A stretch of 64,000 bases of DNA, taken from Desulfoscipio geothermicus. GTDB lineage: Bacteria; Bacillota; Desulfotomaculia; Desulfotomaculales; Desulfallaceae. The notes under the pieces were generated by a model. It was not told where the DNA came from. It was given only the letters and a program-made list of their open reading frames with translations, and searched no databases. A program made the position numbers and the translations under genes. Each line of letters opens with the position of its first letter. Positions within the stretch are counted from its first letter, which is position 1. Below are positions 1-8,498 of the stretch, piece after piece. The stretch lies in assembly GCA_016841205.1 (NCBI GenBank), contig JAENZP010000001.1, positions 124,001 to 188,000 of the forward strand, written 5' to 3'.

Positions 1-59
1 TACTATTTTTACGTACTATCTTTTTACCATCTACCTGCATAATATTTATTAAGGTTCAA

Positions 60-135
60 GTAGATGCAACAGCGCATCTACCTCTTACGGCAATGTCGCC
101 TGCCTTTTCGGAGGGTGACATTATTTTTTTTCTGG
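60..135 (+). promoter_or_regulatory. asnB leader: hairpin pair with terminator (ANTAR-type attenuator candidate)
   Basis: An 8-bp perfect hairpin (60-67 with 74-81, hexaloop AACAGC) is followed by a short hairpin GGC-AATGTC-GCC at 89-100. The 3' strand of the second is also the 5' arm of an intrinsic terminator (92-100 with 113-122, then a T run to about 131). Two small hairpins, the second mutually exclusive with a terminator, is the layout of RNA sites bound by ANTAR antiterminators, whose hexaloops carry A1 and G4. The second loop fits; the first has A1 but A at position 4. Similar elements precede the glt operon and glnA. Regulation is inferred. Confidence 0.6.
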
Positions 136-180
136 GCCATGCTATATGTTGATTTAATCGTCATGGGAGGGATAGATTAA

Positions 181-2025
181 ATGTGCGGAATTACTGGCTG
201 GATAGACTGGGATGCAGACCTAACCCGACAGCGTCCCATACTGGAAGCCATGAATGAAATTCAGTTCCACCGCGGTCCTGATGCGGGAGATGCATGGATT
301 TCAACTCATGCCGCTCTGGGCCATCGCCGGCTTGCGGTGGTTGATCCGGCGGGCGGAAGTCAGCCCATGCTTCGCCGGCGCGGAGATAATATATATGTAA
401 TAGTGTATAACGGTGAGCTATATAATACTCCGGAATTGAGGAGGGAATTGACAGATCGCGGGTACACCTTTAGCGGGCATTCGGACACCGAAGTGCTGCT
501 GTTATCGTATATTGAGTGGGGAACGGATTGCTTGCAGCGGTTAAACGGCATCTACGCCCTGGCTATCTGGAGCGAGCTGGACCAGAGCTTGTTTATGGCC
601 CGGGACCGTGTGGGTGTAAAACCGCTGTTTTATACCCGGCAGGGCAATACACTGCTGTTTGGTTCTGAGTTGAAATCATTACTGGCCCACCCGAAGGTGA
701 AGCCTGTAGTAGATGCCAATGGCCTGGCGGAAGTGTTAATCATGGGTCCGGGTCGCACGCCGGGCCATGGTGTATTTCGCAACGTGGCTGAGCTTAAGCC
801 TGGTCACTACCTGGTGTATAACCGCAGCGGCCTGCGCATTCAGCGCTACTGGCAACTGGAAAGCAGACCGCACGAAGACGATCTGGACACCACCACGGCC
901 AAAGTACGCGAACTTTTCTGCGATGCCGTGACACGCCAGCTAGTGGCTGATGTGCCTGTTTGCACATTATTATCGGGCGGGCTGGATTCCAGCGCCATCA
1001 CAGCGGTGGCCGCAGGCGTCTGGGATCAAAACGGCGCAAAACCGCTGCATACCTGGTCTGTAGATTATAGAGATAATGACATGTATTTTAAACCCGACCT
1101 ATTTCAACCAAATAGCGATGCCCAGTGGGTGAAACGTGTCTCGGAAAACTTAGGGACTGAGCATCATGAGGTTATTATTGACACCCCTGAACTGGTAGAT
1201 GCATTGGCAGCTGCCGTCCGGGCTCGGGATTTACCGGGCATGGCCGACGTGGACTCCTCGTTATACCTTTTTTCCCGGGCAATTAAAAAATCAGCCACTG
1301 TTGCCTTGTCAGGGGAGTGTGCTGATGAAATATTTGGAGGCTATCCCTGGTTCCACAAGCCCCAGGCTGCGGCAGAAGGTACTTTCCCCTGGCTGCGAGG
1401 GCTTACTGAACGTGTGCACATGCTGGCTCCTGAAATAGTTGATCTGCTGCAACCCGAAGAGTACGTAAAGCGGCGCTATCAGGAAACCCTGGCTGAAGTC
1501 CCCCGTCTGGCAGGTGAAGACCCCAGGGAAGCTCATTTACGGGAACTTGCGTATCTGACGATGAACTGGTTTATGGCTACCCTGCTAGACCGCAAAGATC
1601 GTATGAGCATGGCCGTAGGTCTTGAGGTGCGTGTCCCTTTCTGTGACCATCGTTTGGTAGAGTATGCTTGGAATATACCGTGGGTGATGAAAAACTGCGG
1701 CAACATGGAAAAGGGCATACTGCGCCGGGCGGTGACCGGCTTGCTGCCCGAGGATGTGCTTAACCGGCGAAAAAGTCCTTACCCCAAGTCTCACCATCCG
1801 GCTTACCTGGAGACGGTGAGGAGAATGGTAATTGAAATACTGGATGACTCCGCATCGCCACTGCTGCCTCTTATTAACGCGGATAATGTTCGTCGCATGA
1901 CTCAATCCACCGGTTCATTTTTTAGCCGGCCATTTTATGGCCAGCTGATGACCGATGCACAATACTTTGCTTATTTAATCCAGGTGGACACCTGGCTGAG
2001 GGAGTACCGCGTACAGATAGCTTGA
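181..2025 (+). CDS. asnB: Asparagine synthase (glutamine-hydrolysing)
   Basis: Makes asparagine from aspartate, ATP and glutamine in the cytoplasm. The protein begins MCGITGW, giving the catalytic Cys2 of a class II glutamine amidotransferase domain (about residues 2-215). The ATP-pyrophosphatase signature SGGLDSS lies at residues 265-271 and the synthetase domain runs to about 560. At 614 aa it is full length for the AsnB family. A ribosome-binding site (GGGAGG) lies about 10 nt upstream, and the start is fixed by the need for Cys2. It converges on the glt operon with only 86 nt between. The attenuator-like leader just upstream links it to the same nitrogen control proposed for glt and glnA. 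Confidence 0.95.
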   Translation: MCGITGWIDWDADLTRQRPILEAMNEIQFHRGPDAGDAWISTHAALGHRRLAVVDPAGGSQPMLRRRGDNIYVIVYNGELYNTPELRRELTDRGYTFSGHSDTEVLLLSYIEWGTDCLQRLNGIYALAIWSELDQSLFMARDRVGVKPLFYTRQGNTLLFGSELKSLLAHPKVKPVVDANGLAEVLIMGPGRTPGHGVFRNVAELKPGHYLVYNRSGLRIQRYWQLESRPHEDDLDTTTAKVRELFCDAVTRQLVADVPVCTLLSGGLDSSAITAVAAGVWDQNGAKPLHTWSVDYRDNDMYFKPDLFQPNSDAQWVKRVSENLGTEHHEVIIDTPELVDALAAAVRARDLPGMADVDSSLYLFSRAIKKSATVALSGECADEIFGGYPWFHKPQAAAEGTFPWLRGLTERVHMLAPEIVDLLQPEEYVKRRYQETLAEVPRLAGEDPREAHLRELAYLTMNWFMATLLDRKDRMSMAVGLEVRVPFCDHRLVEYAWNIPWVMKNCGNMEKGILRRAVTGLLPEDVLNRRKSPYPKSHHPAYLETVRRMVIEILDDSASPLLPLINADNVRRMTQSTGSFFSRPFYGQLMTDAQYFAYLIQVDTWLREYRVQIA

Positions 2026-2072
2026 CAAATGCACATGCCACAGGGGAAGTAAAGGGTGGTAGCAAGGGGACG

Positions 2073-2106
2073 GTTCTCCTGCTTCCTTAAAAGGAAGCAG
2101 GAGAAC
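2073..2106. repeat. Perfect 16-bp inverted repeat between asnB and gltB3
   Basis: The 16 nt at 2073-2088 are perfectly complementary to 2091-2106, so either transcript would form a strong hairpin. It sits between the two convergent stop codons and may terminate both, although no T tract follows on either side. The preceding bases (GGGGACGGTTCTCC) resemble a dispersed motif I recall from Firmicute genomes, often linked to REP-type palindromes, so it may be a mobile palindrome rather than a simple terminator. That resemblance is from memory. Confidence 0.6.
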
Positions 2107-2111
2107 ATGAA

Positions 2112-2963
2112 TTAGTAAGCGTAGATTTGTCCATAGGGCCTTAATGATACCGGAACTAGTTTTTGAAAACTCCCGTTTAAAATCTCTTCCGGATTGCCGC
2201 CGAAGTGGTTACAGTATTCTCGCACATAGCAGTCGATATTTTCTTTGTCTTGATCATCCAATGGACGTACTCCCACTTCCTTACCTAGCTGATGTTCCGA
2301 CACGTAACCCCGCAGGTAGATCACCCCGCCATGCATGCCGGTGCCAATGTAGTGGGCCCGGTGTGGTTCACCTTCCTGCAAGTTTAAACCCAGCAGCAAC
2401 ACCATACCCCCGGCCATGTACTCGCCCAAAAAGTCCTGAGCTGTGCCTCCCACCACCAGCACGGGCACTTTGTCACGGTACTCCTTCATGTGAATGGCAG
2501 TGCGGTAGCCCACGTTATCCCTGATAAATATTTTGCCGCCCCGCATGGACATAGCTGTGACATCTCCCGCCCGGCCATGTACAATGATTTCTCCGCTATC
2601 CATTGTATTGCCCACACCGTCCTGGGCATTGCCTTGCACAACAATCCGGTGGCCGTTTAAAAACGTGCCCAAATCATTGCCCGGAAATTTATTCACTTCA
2701 ATGTACAGTTTATCTTCAGAGGGTAAATACAGCCGGGTGCCGATATATCTTTGTCCAAAAACATTATTAATAACCAACTCTTTGCTGCCCCTCTGTACGG
2801 TTTCCCTGAGTAAGTCGTTTAATTCTTTATGCTTTAGCCCAAGCGCGTTTATCGTAGCGCGACAGCCGTCAATATTCACCCTGGTTTTATAGAGAATATC
2901 TATAGGCTGTAAATTATCTAAAAAATTATCGCGATAACCAAACTTTACATTAAAACCATTCAT
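2112..2963 (-). CDS. Glutamate synthase GXGXG-domain subunit (GltB C-terminal part)
   Basis: A 283-aa protein corresponding to the C-terminal beta-helix (GXGXG) domain of the large glutamate synthase subunit, here a separate polypeptide. Visible signs are the Gly-rich turns such as GTFLNGHRIVVQGNAQDGVG and repeated MRGGKIFI/AGGMVLLLG strands. In GltB this domain is structural and helps couple the amidotransferase and FMN sites. It is the last gene of the operon, 4 nt after the FMN/Fe-S subunit. Splitting GltB into three proteins is known in archaea and in some thermophilic and anaerobic bacteria. Confidence 0.88.
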   Translation of the reverse strand: MNGFNVKFGYRDNFLDNLQPIDILYKTRVNIDGCRATINALGLKHKELNDLLRETVQRGSKELVINNVFGQRYIGTRLYLPSEDKLYIEVNKFPGNDLGTFLNGHRIVVQGNAQDGVGNTMDSGEIIVHGRAGDVTAMSMRGGKIFIRDNVGYRTAIHMKEYRDKVPVLVVGGTAQDFLGEYMAGGMVLLLGLNLQEGEPHRAHYIGTGMHGGVIYLRGYVSEHQLGKEVGVRPLDDQDKENIDCYVREYCNHFGGNPEEILNGSFQKLVPVSLRPYGQIYAY

Positions 2964-2967
2964 TTTA

Positions 2968-4497
2968 TCACTCTCCTGCTCCTTTTACCCCAAGCACATT
3001 TAACTCCCATTCTTCAAGACCTACGCCGCGCAGATGCTCCCGGTTGGCCCGCAGGCTTTCAATTGCGTTTACGCCAAGACCGCCCAGCATCTCTTGAATT
3101 TCGTGGCCCCAGCCCCTTAATAGGTTCAACAGCCTTTGACTGGTCAGCTCGGGATTCAACCGCTTGGTCAAGAAGGGATTCTGGGTACAGATCCCCCAGT
3201 TGCACTTGCCGGTATAACATTTTTGGCAGAGAGTACAACCCATAGCTACTAGAGCGGCGGTGCCGATATAAACAGCATCGGCCCCAAGTGCAATGGCTTT
3301 GATTGCGTCGGCAGAGGAGCGGATGCCTCCGGCGGCTATAACAGAACACTTATTCCGAATACCCTCATCCCGCAGCCGTTTATCCACCGAGGCCAGGGCC
3401 AGTTCCATCGGTATGCCCACGTTATCACGGGTGGCCAGGGGTGCCGCTCCGGTGCCCCCCCTGATTCCGTCAATAGCCACAATATCTGCTCCGGCCCGGA
3501 CAATGCCCGAGGCAATGGCCGCCACATTGTGCACCGCGGCAATTTTTACCGAAACGGGCTTGGTGTAATTAGTAGCTTCTTTTAGCGCGTAAATCAACAT
3601 GGACAGGTCTTCAATCGAGTATATGTCATGCTGGGGTGCCGGAGACAAAGCGTCCGTACCCCGGGGAATCATTCTGGTTTGAGCAATGTAATCAGACACC
3701 TTCTCCCCGGGTAGGTGTCCACCAATGCCCGGCTTGGCTCCCTGGCCAATCTTAATTTCAATAATCCGGGCGCAGTTCAAATAATCAAGATCTACCCCGA
3801 ACCGGCCACTGGCACACTGCACAATGGCACAGTCGGCGTACTCATCCCGCATTTCCACAGGCAGTCCGCCCTCACCGGTGTTAAACAACACACCGGCCTC
3901 CTTGGCCGCCATAGCCAGCGATTTAAAAGCAGGGTAGCTGATAGCACCAAGGGACATTGCACTAAACACCAGAGGTATTTGCAACATTACATTCGGATAC
4001 AGCTCCGATCCTAACTTTGCCTTACCATCGCTAAACTCAATTTTCAATGTATCCGGCTTACGCCCTAAAAATGTTTGGAGCTCCATAGGTTCCCGCAGCG
4101 GGTCAATAGAAGGATTAGTAACCTGGGAAGCATTAAGCAGCAAGTGGTCCCAATATACCCGGAACGGCTTGTCATTGCCGCTACCCGTCAAAACCACACC
4201 GCCCGTGGCGGCCTGTTTTTTTAGGTTCTGCATTTTATCTCTGGTCCAGCTGCTATTGGGCCGGTAATCTTCCAACCGTGGCCGCACATACAGGGCATCG
4301 GTGGGACAAAGTGTTACACAGCGTTGGCAGCCCACACAGTCTTTTTCAGAAGAAAAAAATCTGTCCAGCTCAGCGTCGTAAAGGTGTACCTCGTTAGCAC
4401 ACTGCCGCTCGCATACCCTGCAGTGGATACATCTATCTTCCCGCCGTTCAACTATAAATTCGGATAACAAGTAAGACTGCATTTTTACCACCCTCAA
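2968..4497 (-). CDS. Glutamate synthase FMN-binding subunit with N-terminal ferredoxin domain
   Basis: A 509-aa archaeal-type glutamate synthase core. The N-terminus carries two 4Fe-4S motifs (CIHCRVCERQC and CVGCQRCVTLC, about residues 22-66). The FMN-binding TIM-barrel follows, with PGIGGHLPGEKV and the GIRGGTGAAPLATRD phosphate/flavin region. The motif CTLCQKCYTGKCNWGIC near residue 425 matches the cysteines that hold the 3Fe-4S cluster of GltS. It converts 2-oxoglutarate and channelled ammonia to glutamate. It overlaps the amidotransferase gene by 4 nt, so translation is probably coupled. The extra ferredoxin domain suggests reduced ferredoxin or the neighbouring flavoprotein as electron donor; the donor is inferred. 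Confidence 0.92.
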   Translation of the reverse strand: MRVVKMQSYLLSEFIVERREDRCIHCRVCERQCANEVHLYDAELDRFFSSEKDCVGCQRCVTLCPTDALYVRPRLEDYRPNSSWTRDKMQNLKKQAATGGVVLTGSGNDKPFRVYWDHLLLNASQVTNPSIDPLREPMELQTFLGRKPDTLKIEFSDGKAKLGSELYPNVMLQIPLVFSAMSLGAISYPAFKSLAMAAKEAGVLFNTGEGGLPVEMRDEYADCAIVQCASGRFGVDLDYLNCARIIEIKIGQGAKPGIGGHLPGEKVSDYIAQTRMIPRGTDALSPAPQHDIYSIEDLSMLIYALKEATNYTKPVSVKIAAVHNVAAIASGIVRAGADIVAIDGIRGGTGAAPLATRDNVGIPMELALASVDKRLRDEGIRNKCSVIAAGGIRSSADAIKAIALGADAVYIGTAALVAMGCTLCQKCYTGKCNWGICTQNPFLTKRLNPELTSQRLLNLLRGWGHEIQEMLGGLGVNAIESLRANREHLRGVGLEEWELNVLGVKGAGE

Positions 4498-5639
4498 ATG
4501 GATTTATTTAAACTTTGCAAGTGATCCCGGGTGTTAAGTCTGACCACCACCGGTTCACCGCCGGGAGGTGTCCAGGCTAGTTCCAGATCAGGGCATACCG
4601 CCCGGATGGCCGCCTCTTCCGAGGATAAAAACACCAGATCGCCCTTGGCCCCCGCCGTAATTGGCCGCAGCCTGATGCGGTCGGTAAGGCCGATCATTTC
4701 ATTATGATGGGCAACAATTACCGTGAATGGGCCATTCATTAAAAGTGGCGCGTATGTCATACGCAGTGCCGTGTACAATTCCTTATCATTATCATTCATC
4801 TGGCGGATGGCCTCCCACATGGGCGGAGCAAATATTTTCGCTACCACCTCTATGGGCAACTCCTGACGCCGCATTAACAAATCCACCGCATAGGCCAGCA
4901 CTTCAGTATCCGTGTGCAAAGTACAGTAATAATTATGCATCTCCAAAAACCGGCGGTTGGAACCGTAAGATGATATCTCTCCATTATGTACCACCGTCCA
5001 GTCCAGTATGGAGAGTGGGTGCGCCCCACCCCACCAGCCCGGCGTATTGGTGGGAAATCTGCTGTGCACTGTCCATATATAGCCCTCGTACAACTTATCC
5101 AGCATAAAGTAATCCGCTATTTCCTCGGGAAAGCCGACGCCCTTAAAAACACCCACATCTTTACCCGATGAAAATACATAGGCATCATCTATGTGGCTAT
5201 TCAGGTGCATCACTTTACTGATGACATACTCATCGTCAGGTATATTCTCCTCCGCGCTGCCTTTCTGCGGGGCAACGAAATACCGCCATGCCAGAGGAGG
5301 AGCAAACAGGTGGATATCCGGGTTAGTGGGTATTTCTTCGTCAAACACAACATAAAAATGCTTTTTTAAAAAAGCTTCCACTACTTTTTTGGCCGCCATA
5401 TTTTTGTCCTGATAAATAATGTGCAGTGCATAATGATCTTTATATTTAGGGTACAGCCCGTAAATAGCAAACCCGCCACCTAATCCGCTGCCCCGCACCT
5501 TCATGTTTTTTATAGCGTCAATGGCCATTTGTCCGCCAAATCTAACACCACCGGTATGCATCACCCCGAACAGTCCGCAGGCATCCATCTCTTTGTCCGG
5601 CACAAACCTCTCGTTCTGGTAATATTGTTGTACCAGCAT
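4494..5639 (-). CDS. Glutamate synthase amidotransferase subunit (class II GATase)
   Basis: A 381-aa class II glutamine amidotransferase corresponding to the first domain of GltB; it releases ammonia from glutamine for the neighbouring FMN subunit. The nucleophile is the Cys of ACGLFGVMHTGG near residue 21; other signatures are HSRFPTNTPGWWGGAHP and the VHNGEISSYG region. The nucleophilic Cys lies about 20 residues in rather than at position 2, so a short propeptide would have to be removed, as in other GltB-type enzymes. It follows the flavin oxidoreductase gene with no gap. Confidence 0.9.
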   Translation of the reverse strand: MLVQQYYQNERFVPDKEMDACGLFGVMHTGGVRFGGQMAIDAIKNMKVRGSGLGGGFAIYGLYPKYKDHYALHIIYQDKNMAAKKVVEAFLKKHFYVVFDEEIPTNPDIHLFAPPLAWRYFVAPQKGSAEENIPDDEYVISKVMHLNSHIDDAYVFSSGKDVGVFKGVGFPEEIADYFMLDKLYEGYIWTVHSRFPTNTPGWWGGAHPLSILDWTVVHNGEISSYGSNRRFLEMHNYYCTLHTDTEVLAYAVDLLMRRQELPIEVVAKIFAPPMWEAIRQMNDNDKELYTALRMTYAPLLMNGPFTVIVAHHNEMIGLTDRIRLRPITAGAKGDLVFLSSEEAAIRAVCPDLELAWTPPGGEPVVVRLNTRDHLQSLNKSI

Positions 5640-6944
5640 TTATACCACCCCTAAAATTACGTCATCTTGCAGCAGTTTCCAGCGCAGTGTTTCCGGCAAA
5701 TCAGCATATCCAAAATCGTTTTTAAACAGCTCCAGTTGAAAAGCACGCACGTCAATTTTACGTCGCATCAGGTTTAAAAATATACCTGCTCTGGCTATTT
5801 GACCAACTAGTATAAAACCTTTAATTTGGCCGTTTTCAGACAGTACAAATTTACGGTATGTTTGTCCGTCCGAATCATGTTTTTGTATTACTTCCAGGCC
5901 GTTTCCCTGGTTTGCTCCGATTACATTTATACCGGCATTGACTATGTTAACGTCGAAAAAGTGCATGGCATTCATAGTGGTGCCCTGAATAAATGCCCTT
6001 TCAATACCGGCCATATTGAAGCCGGCAATACGTCCACCCAGGTAGGCGTTAGGCCACAGCGGCATATTTTGCTCAACACCTGTTACAAAGTTATATATGG
6101 ATGCGCAGTCACCGCAGGCAAAGATACCCGGCACCGAAGTTTGCATTTTTTTATCTACTAATATTCCCCGGTTAACTTCTATGCCCGTGCCTTCGGCCAG
6201 TTCCACCCGGGGTGCCACTCCCACCCCTACAATGAGTAAATCGCAGGGTATGTTTCGACCATCTTTTAAGGTAACGCTTTCCACCCGCTCAGTGCCGTTC
6301 ACCTGATCGATAGTGTTGTTTAAATACAAAGCAAGTCCGGCCTTTTGCAAAGCGCCTTCCACCAAGTGAGACGTGGTTTCATCCACCACCGGCGCCAATA
6401 GCCGTTCGGCCAGCTCCAAAACATGCACCTTGATACCCCTTTTGTGCAGTGCCTCGGCAGCCATCAAACCGATGACCCCGCCACCCAGCACAACGGCACT
6501 ACGAGCACCGGCCAGTTCCTTTTCAATACCCATCAGGTCAGGCATGCTGTGAAAACTAAACACGTTTTGTTTATCAAGGCCGGGGATGGGCGGAAAGACC
6601 GGTTTTCCGCCGGTGGCTATAAGCAGCTTGCCATAGCCCAGTCGGCTGCCATTGTCCAGTTCAACCACCCGTACCGCGCTATCGATTTTTACAGCCCTGT
6701 GCCCCTGAAAAACACATACTCGTGCGCGATCATAAAAGTCAAGGGGCCGGTAATACATTTTATCCCTGGTGATCTGACCACCCAGGTAATAAGGGATCAA
6801 CGCTCTGGAGTATATGTGGCAGTCTTCTTCAGCCACTAAGGCCACTGTGCTGTTTTTATCTACACTTCGCAAACCCTCTATACAACCCACAGTACCTGCT
6901 GAGTTGCCTATAATTAGGTAATCAAAATCGCCCATATTACACAT
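5640..6944 (-). CDS. FAD-dependent NAD(P)-type oxidoreductase of the glt operon
   Basis: A pyridine-nucleotide-disulfide-type flavoprotein (434 aa from the chosen start). It has an N-terminal dinucleotide fold (YLIIGNSAGTVGCIEGLR), a central NAD(P)-binding GGGVIGLMAAEAL motif and the FAD-binding GIFACGDCAS motif. No CxxxxC redox disulfide is visible, so it resembles NADH oxidase/rubredoxin-reductase-like members. Its place between a ferredoxin and the split glutamate synthase suggests that it passes electrons from NAD(P)H or ferredoxin to the synthase (inference). I chose the ATG at 6944 because GGGGGAG lies 7 nt upstream; a longer frame would start at 6980 and overlap the ferredoxin gene. 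Confidence 0.85.
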   Translation of the reverse strand: MCNMGDFDYLIIGNSAGTVGCIEGLRSVDKNSTVALVAEEDCHIYSRALIPYYLGGQITRDKMYYRPLDFYDRARVCVFQGHRAVKIDSAVRVVELDNGSRLGYGKLLIATGGKPVFPPIPGLDKQNVFSFHSMPDLMGIEKELAGARSAVVLGGGVIGLMAAEALHKRGIKVHVLELAERLLAPVVDETTSHLVEGALQKAGLALYLNNTIDQVNGTERVESVTLKDGRNIPCDLLIVGVGVAPRVELAEGTGIEVNRGILVDKKMQTSVPGIFACGDCASIYNFVTGVEQNMPLWPNAYLGGRIAGFNMAGIERAFIQGTTMNAMHFFDVNIVNAGINVIGANQGNGLEVIQKHDSDGQTYRKFVLSENGQIKGFILVGQIARAGIFLNLMRRKIDVRAFQLELFKNDFGYADLPETLRWKLLQDDVILGVV

Positions 6945-6966
6945 CGATGATCTCCCCCACATAAAA

Positions 6967-7404
6967 TTAGCAGTCTTCATATACTAGTGCTTCGTTGGGA
7001 CAATGACTCACGCAATATAAGGTATCCAGCCCGGCGCAAAGGTCGCATTTAATAATTTCCCTTTTCCGGGGGTTAATAAATACGTTGCCATAGGGACAGG
7101 TTAGCACACAGCTGTAACAACCCACGCATTGGTTTGGATCATGTACTACCCGCCCGGACTCCGGGTCTTTCCATAAGGCCCCGCTAATACAGGCTGTGAC
7201 ACAGTCCGGTTCGGCACAGTGCCTGCACTGCAGCGCAAAAGTAAGCGGCAATTTTTCCTCCACCACCAGCCGGGGCAGAGGTTTATCATCTTCATATAAA
7301 AAGGCCTTAATAATGTGTTTAGATTTGGAGTGGGCCACCGCACACCATACTTCACACAAATGACAACCCATACAAACCTCGGGTTTGGCCTTAATTCTCC
7401 CCAT
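6967..7404 (-). CDS. Multi-cluster 4Fe-4S ferredoxin (DMSO reductase B-like)
   Basis: A 145-aa iron-sulfur protein with CMGCHLCEVWCAVAH, CRHCAEPDCVTACISGAL, CVGCYSCVLTCPYG and CDLCAGLDTLYCVSHCP, i.e. four Cys groups as in HycB/DmsB-type electron-transfer subunits. It is the first gene of the glt operon and probably serves as electron carrier to the flavoprotein and synthase (inference). The frame is open to 7485, but that start would lie inside the terminator stem of the leader. The ATG at 7404 has AAGGA 9 nt upstream and gives the expected N-terminus just before the first cysteine motif. Confidence 0.85.
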   Translation of the reverse strand: MGRIKAKPEVCMGCHLCEVWCAVAHSKSKHIIKAFLYEDDKPLPRLVVEEKLPLTFALQCRHCAEPDCVTACISGALWKDPESGRVVHDPNQCVGCYSCVLTCPYGNVFINPRKREIIKCDLCAGLDTLYCVSHCPNEALVYEDC

Positions 7405-7468
7405 TATGCTCATTCCTTCCCATGTAAAAATGCACTGCTGTTGAACCTCTATGTTTCGTAACCGGCAC

Positions 7469-7591
7469 AAAATAAAAAGGCCCACAAAGTATAGCCTTAA
7501 ATAAAGGTATAACCTTTTAAAAGGTTGACCTTATCAAGCAATACTTTGTGGGCCGCATCGCCCTTTAATAAAACGGACTCATCATTGAGCC
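7469..7591 (-). promoter_or_regulatory. glt operon leader, proximal attenuator (ANTAR-type candidate)
   Basis: Read on the minus strand, a small hairpin at 7591-7575 has a CTC/GAG stem and hexaloop AATGAT (A1, G4). A second follows at 7563-7550, GGGC-GATGCG-GCCC (G at position 4 but G instead of A at 1). The 3' arm of the second overlaps a long terminator stem (7541-7554 with 7479-7492) followed by a U-rich tract at 7478-7469. This is the two-hairpin plus terminator layout of ANTAR targets. The terminator lies about 65 nt before the ferredoxin start, so read-through would control the whole operon. Confidence 0.6.
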
Positions 7592-7625
7592 GCCGGTAAA
7601 ATGTTTTTACTATGAAGTTATTATT

Positions 7626-7681
7626 ATAAAAAAACGTCCCTAAAAACTTGCTTCAAGCAAATCATTGGGACGCCATTGTCC
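7626..7681 (-). promoter_or_regulatory. glt operon leader, distal attenuator (ANTAR-type candidate)
   Basis: On the minus strand, hairpin GGAC-AATGGC-GTCC at 7681-7668 (hexaloop with A1 and G4) shares its 3' half with a terminator (7667-7672 paired with 7635-7640) followed by a run of seven U residues. I see no convincing first hairpin upstream of it. Together with the proximal element this makes two attenuators in series in front of the same operon. Confidence 0.5.
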
Positions 7682-7701
7682 TTAATTATATATTTCTATT
7701 A

Positions 7702-7729
7702 ATTATACTAATTTGCAGAAAAAAAGCAA
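7702..7729 (-). promoter_or_regulatory. Sigma-A-type promoter of the glt operon
   Basis: On the minus strand, TTGCTT (7729-7724), a 16-nt spacer and TATAAT (7707-7702) form a good vegetative promoter. Transcription would begin about 7695, just ahead of the distal attenuator. Confidence 0.6.
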
Positions 7730-7772
7730 GGTATACCGGCTAGAAATATTGTATACACTTTACAAACCGGCT

Positions 7773-8498
7773 TTATGTAATTTGCAGGAATATAAGCATC
7801 AGGGTTGCCGCAGAGGAGAGCAGCATTACCACATAGTCTGCTAAAATAAAATTCAGCCGCCTGAGATAAGTACGCTGAGGATAAGCCCTGAACCCCCGGT
7901 TTTCCATTGCCATCGCCAGTTGTTGGGCTTTCTGCATCATCCCGTAGATTAAAGGGAAAAACAATTGGCGATATATAGTAAGTTTTTGGCCCCAAGGTAC
8001 TTTCTTTAGCTCAATGCCCCGCAATTGAATGGCGGTAATCACATTGATCATTTCTTCCCGGAAAACCGGTAAAAAACGTAGAGCTATGAAAACCATGAAG
8101 GCCAATTCGTAAGGAACTTTCCACTGAACCAGGCCCAGAACAAAATCCCGGGAACTAAATGTGGTTAACAGCAAAGCGGCAGCAATAACCACTATAATAC
8201 GCAAAATTATACTGCTCCCTACCAACAGGCCATTGTAAGTAATCAGGGGTACCGGGCCTATGGACAACAGCACCTTACCTCCCGGTGAAAAAATGCATTG
8301 AATTATAAAAAGCATTAGCATAAGAGAAAGAAACGGTTTCAGGTATCCCCATACGGTACTTGGATCAAAACGAAAAATCAGCAACAGCACAATTGTAGCC
8401 GCAAGCACCAAGAGCAACCGGCCAGGAGTGCTATAAATCAAAGCTAAACAGGAAAGGCATATAACCATCACCATCTTGGTCCGCGGGTCAAGCTTCAT
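7773..8498 (-). CDS. ECF transporter transmembrane component (EcfT/CbiQ family)
   Basis: A membrane protein of about 241 aa with several hydrophobic helices. It has the family's conserved cytoplasmic region with an A-R-G-like coupling motif (AMENRGFRAYPQRT, about residues 188-201), which contacts the ATPase. It would couple ATP hydrolysis by the adjacent ATPase to movement of the substrate-binding S component. The chosen ATG at 8498 (MKLDPRTKM) has GAAAGGAAAG upstream and overlaps the ATPase gene by 11 nt; a longer in-frame start at 8591 lies deep inside that gene. It is the last gene of the ECF/surface operon. Confidence 0.88.
   Translation of the reverse strand: MKLDPRTKMVMVICLSCLALIYSTPGRLLLVLAATIVLLLIFRFDPSTVWGYLKPFLSLMLMLFIIQCIFSPGGKVLLSIGPVPLITYNGLLVGSSIILRIIVVIAAALLLTTFSSRDFVLGLVQWKVPYELAFMVFIALRFLPVFREEMINVITAIQLRGIELKKVPWGQKLTIYRQLFFPLIYGMMQKAQQLAMAMENRGFRAYPQRTYLRRLNFILADYVVMLLSSAATLMLIFLQIT

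Noticed and set aside
1585-1905. 106-aa minus-strand frame inside asnB
   Set aside because: Antisense to well-conserved asnB sequence with no start site; a shadow frame.
7575-7591. Hammerhead-like core (TGATGAG) in the glt leader
   Set aside because: The conserved CUGAUGA and GAAA core and three-helix junction are not present; the bases are better explained as a hexaloop hairpin.
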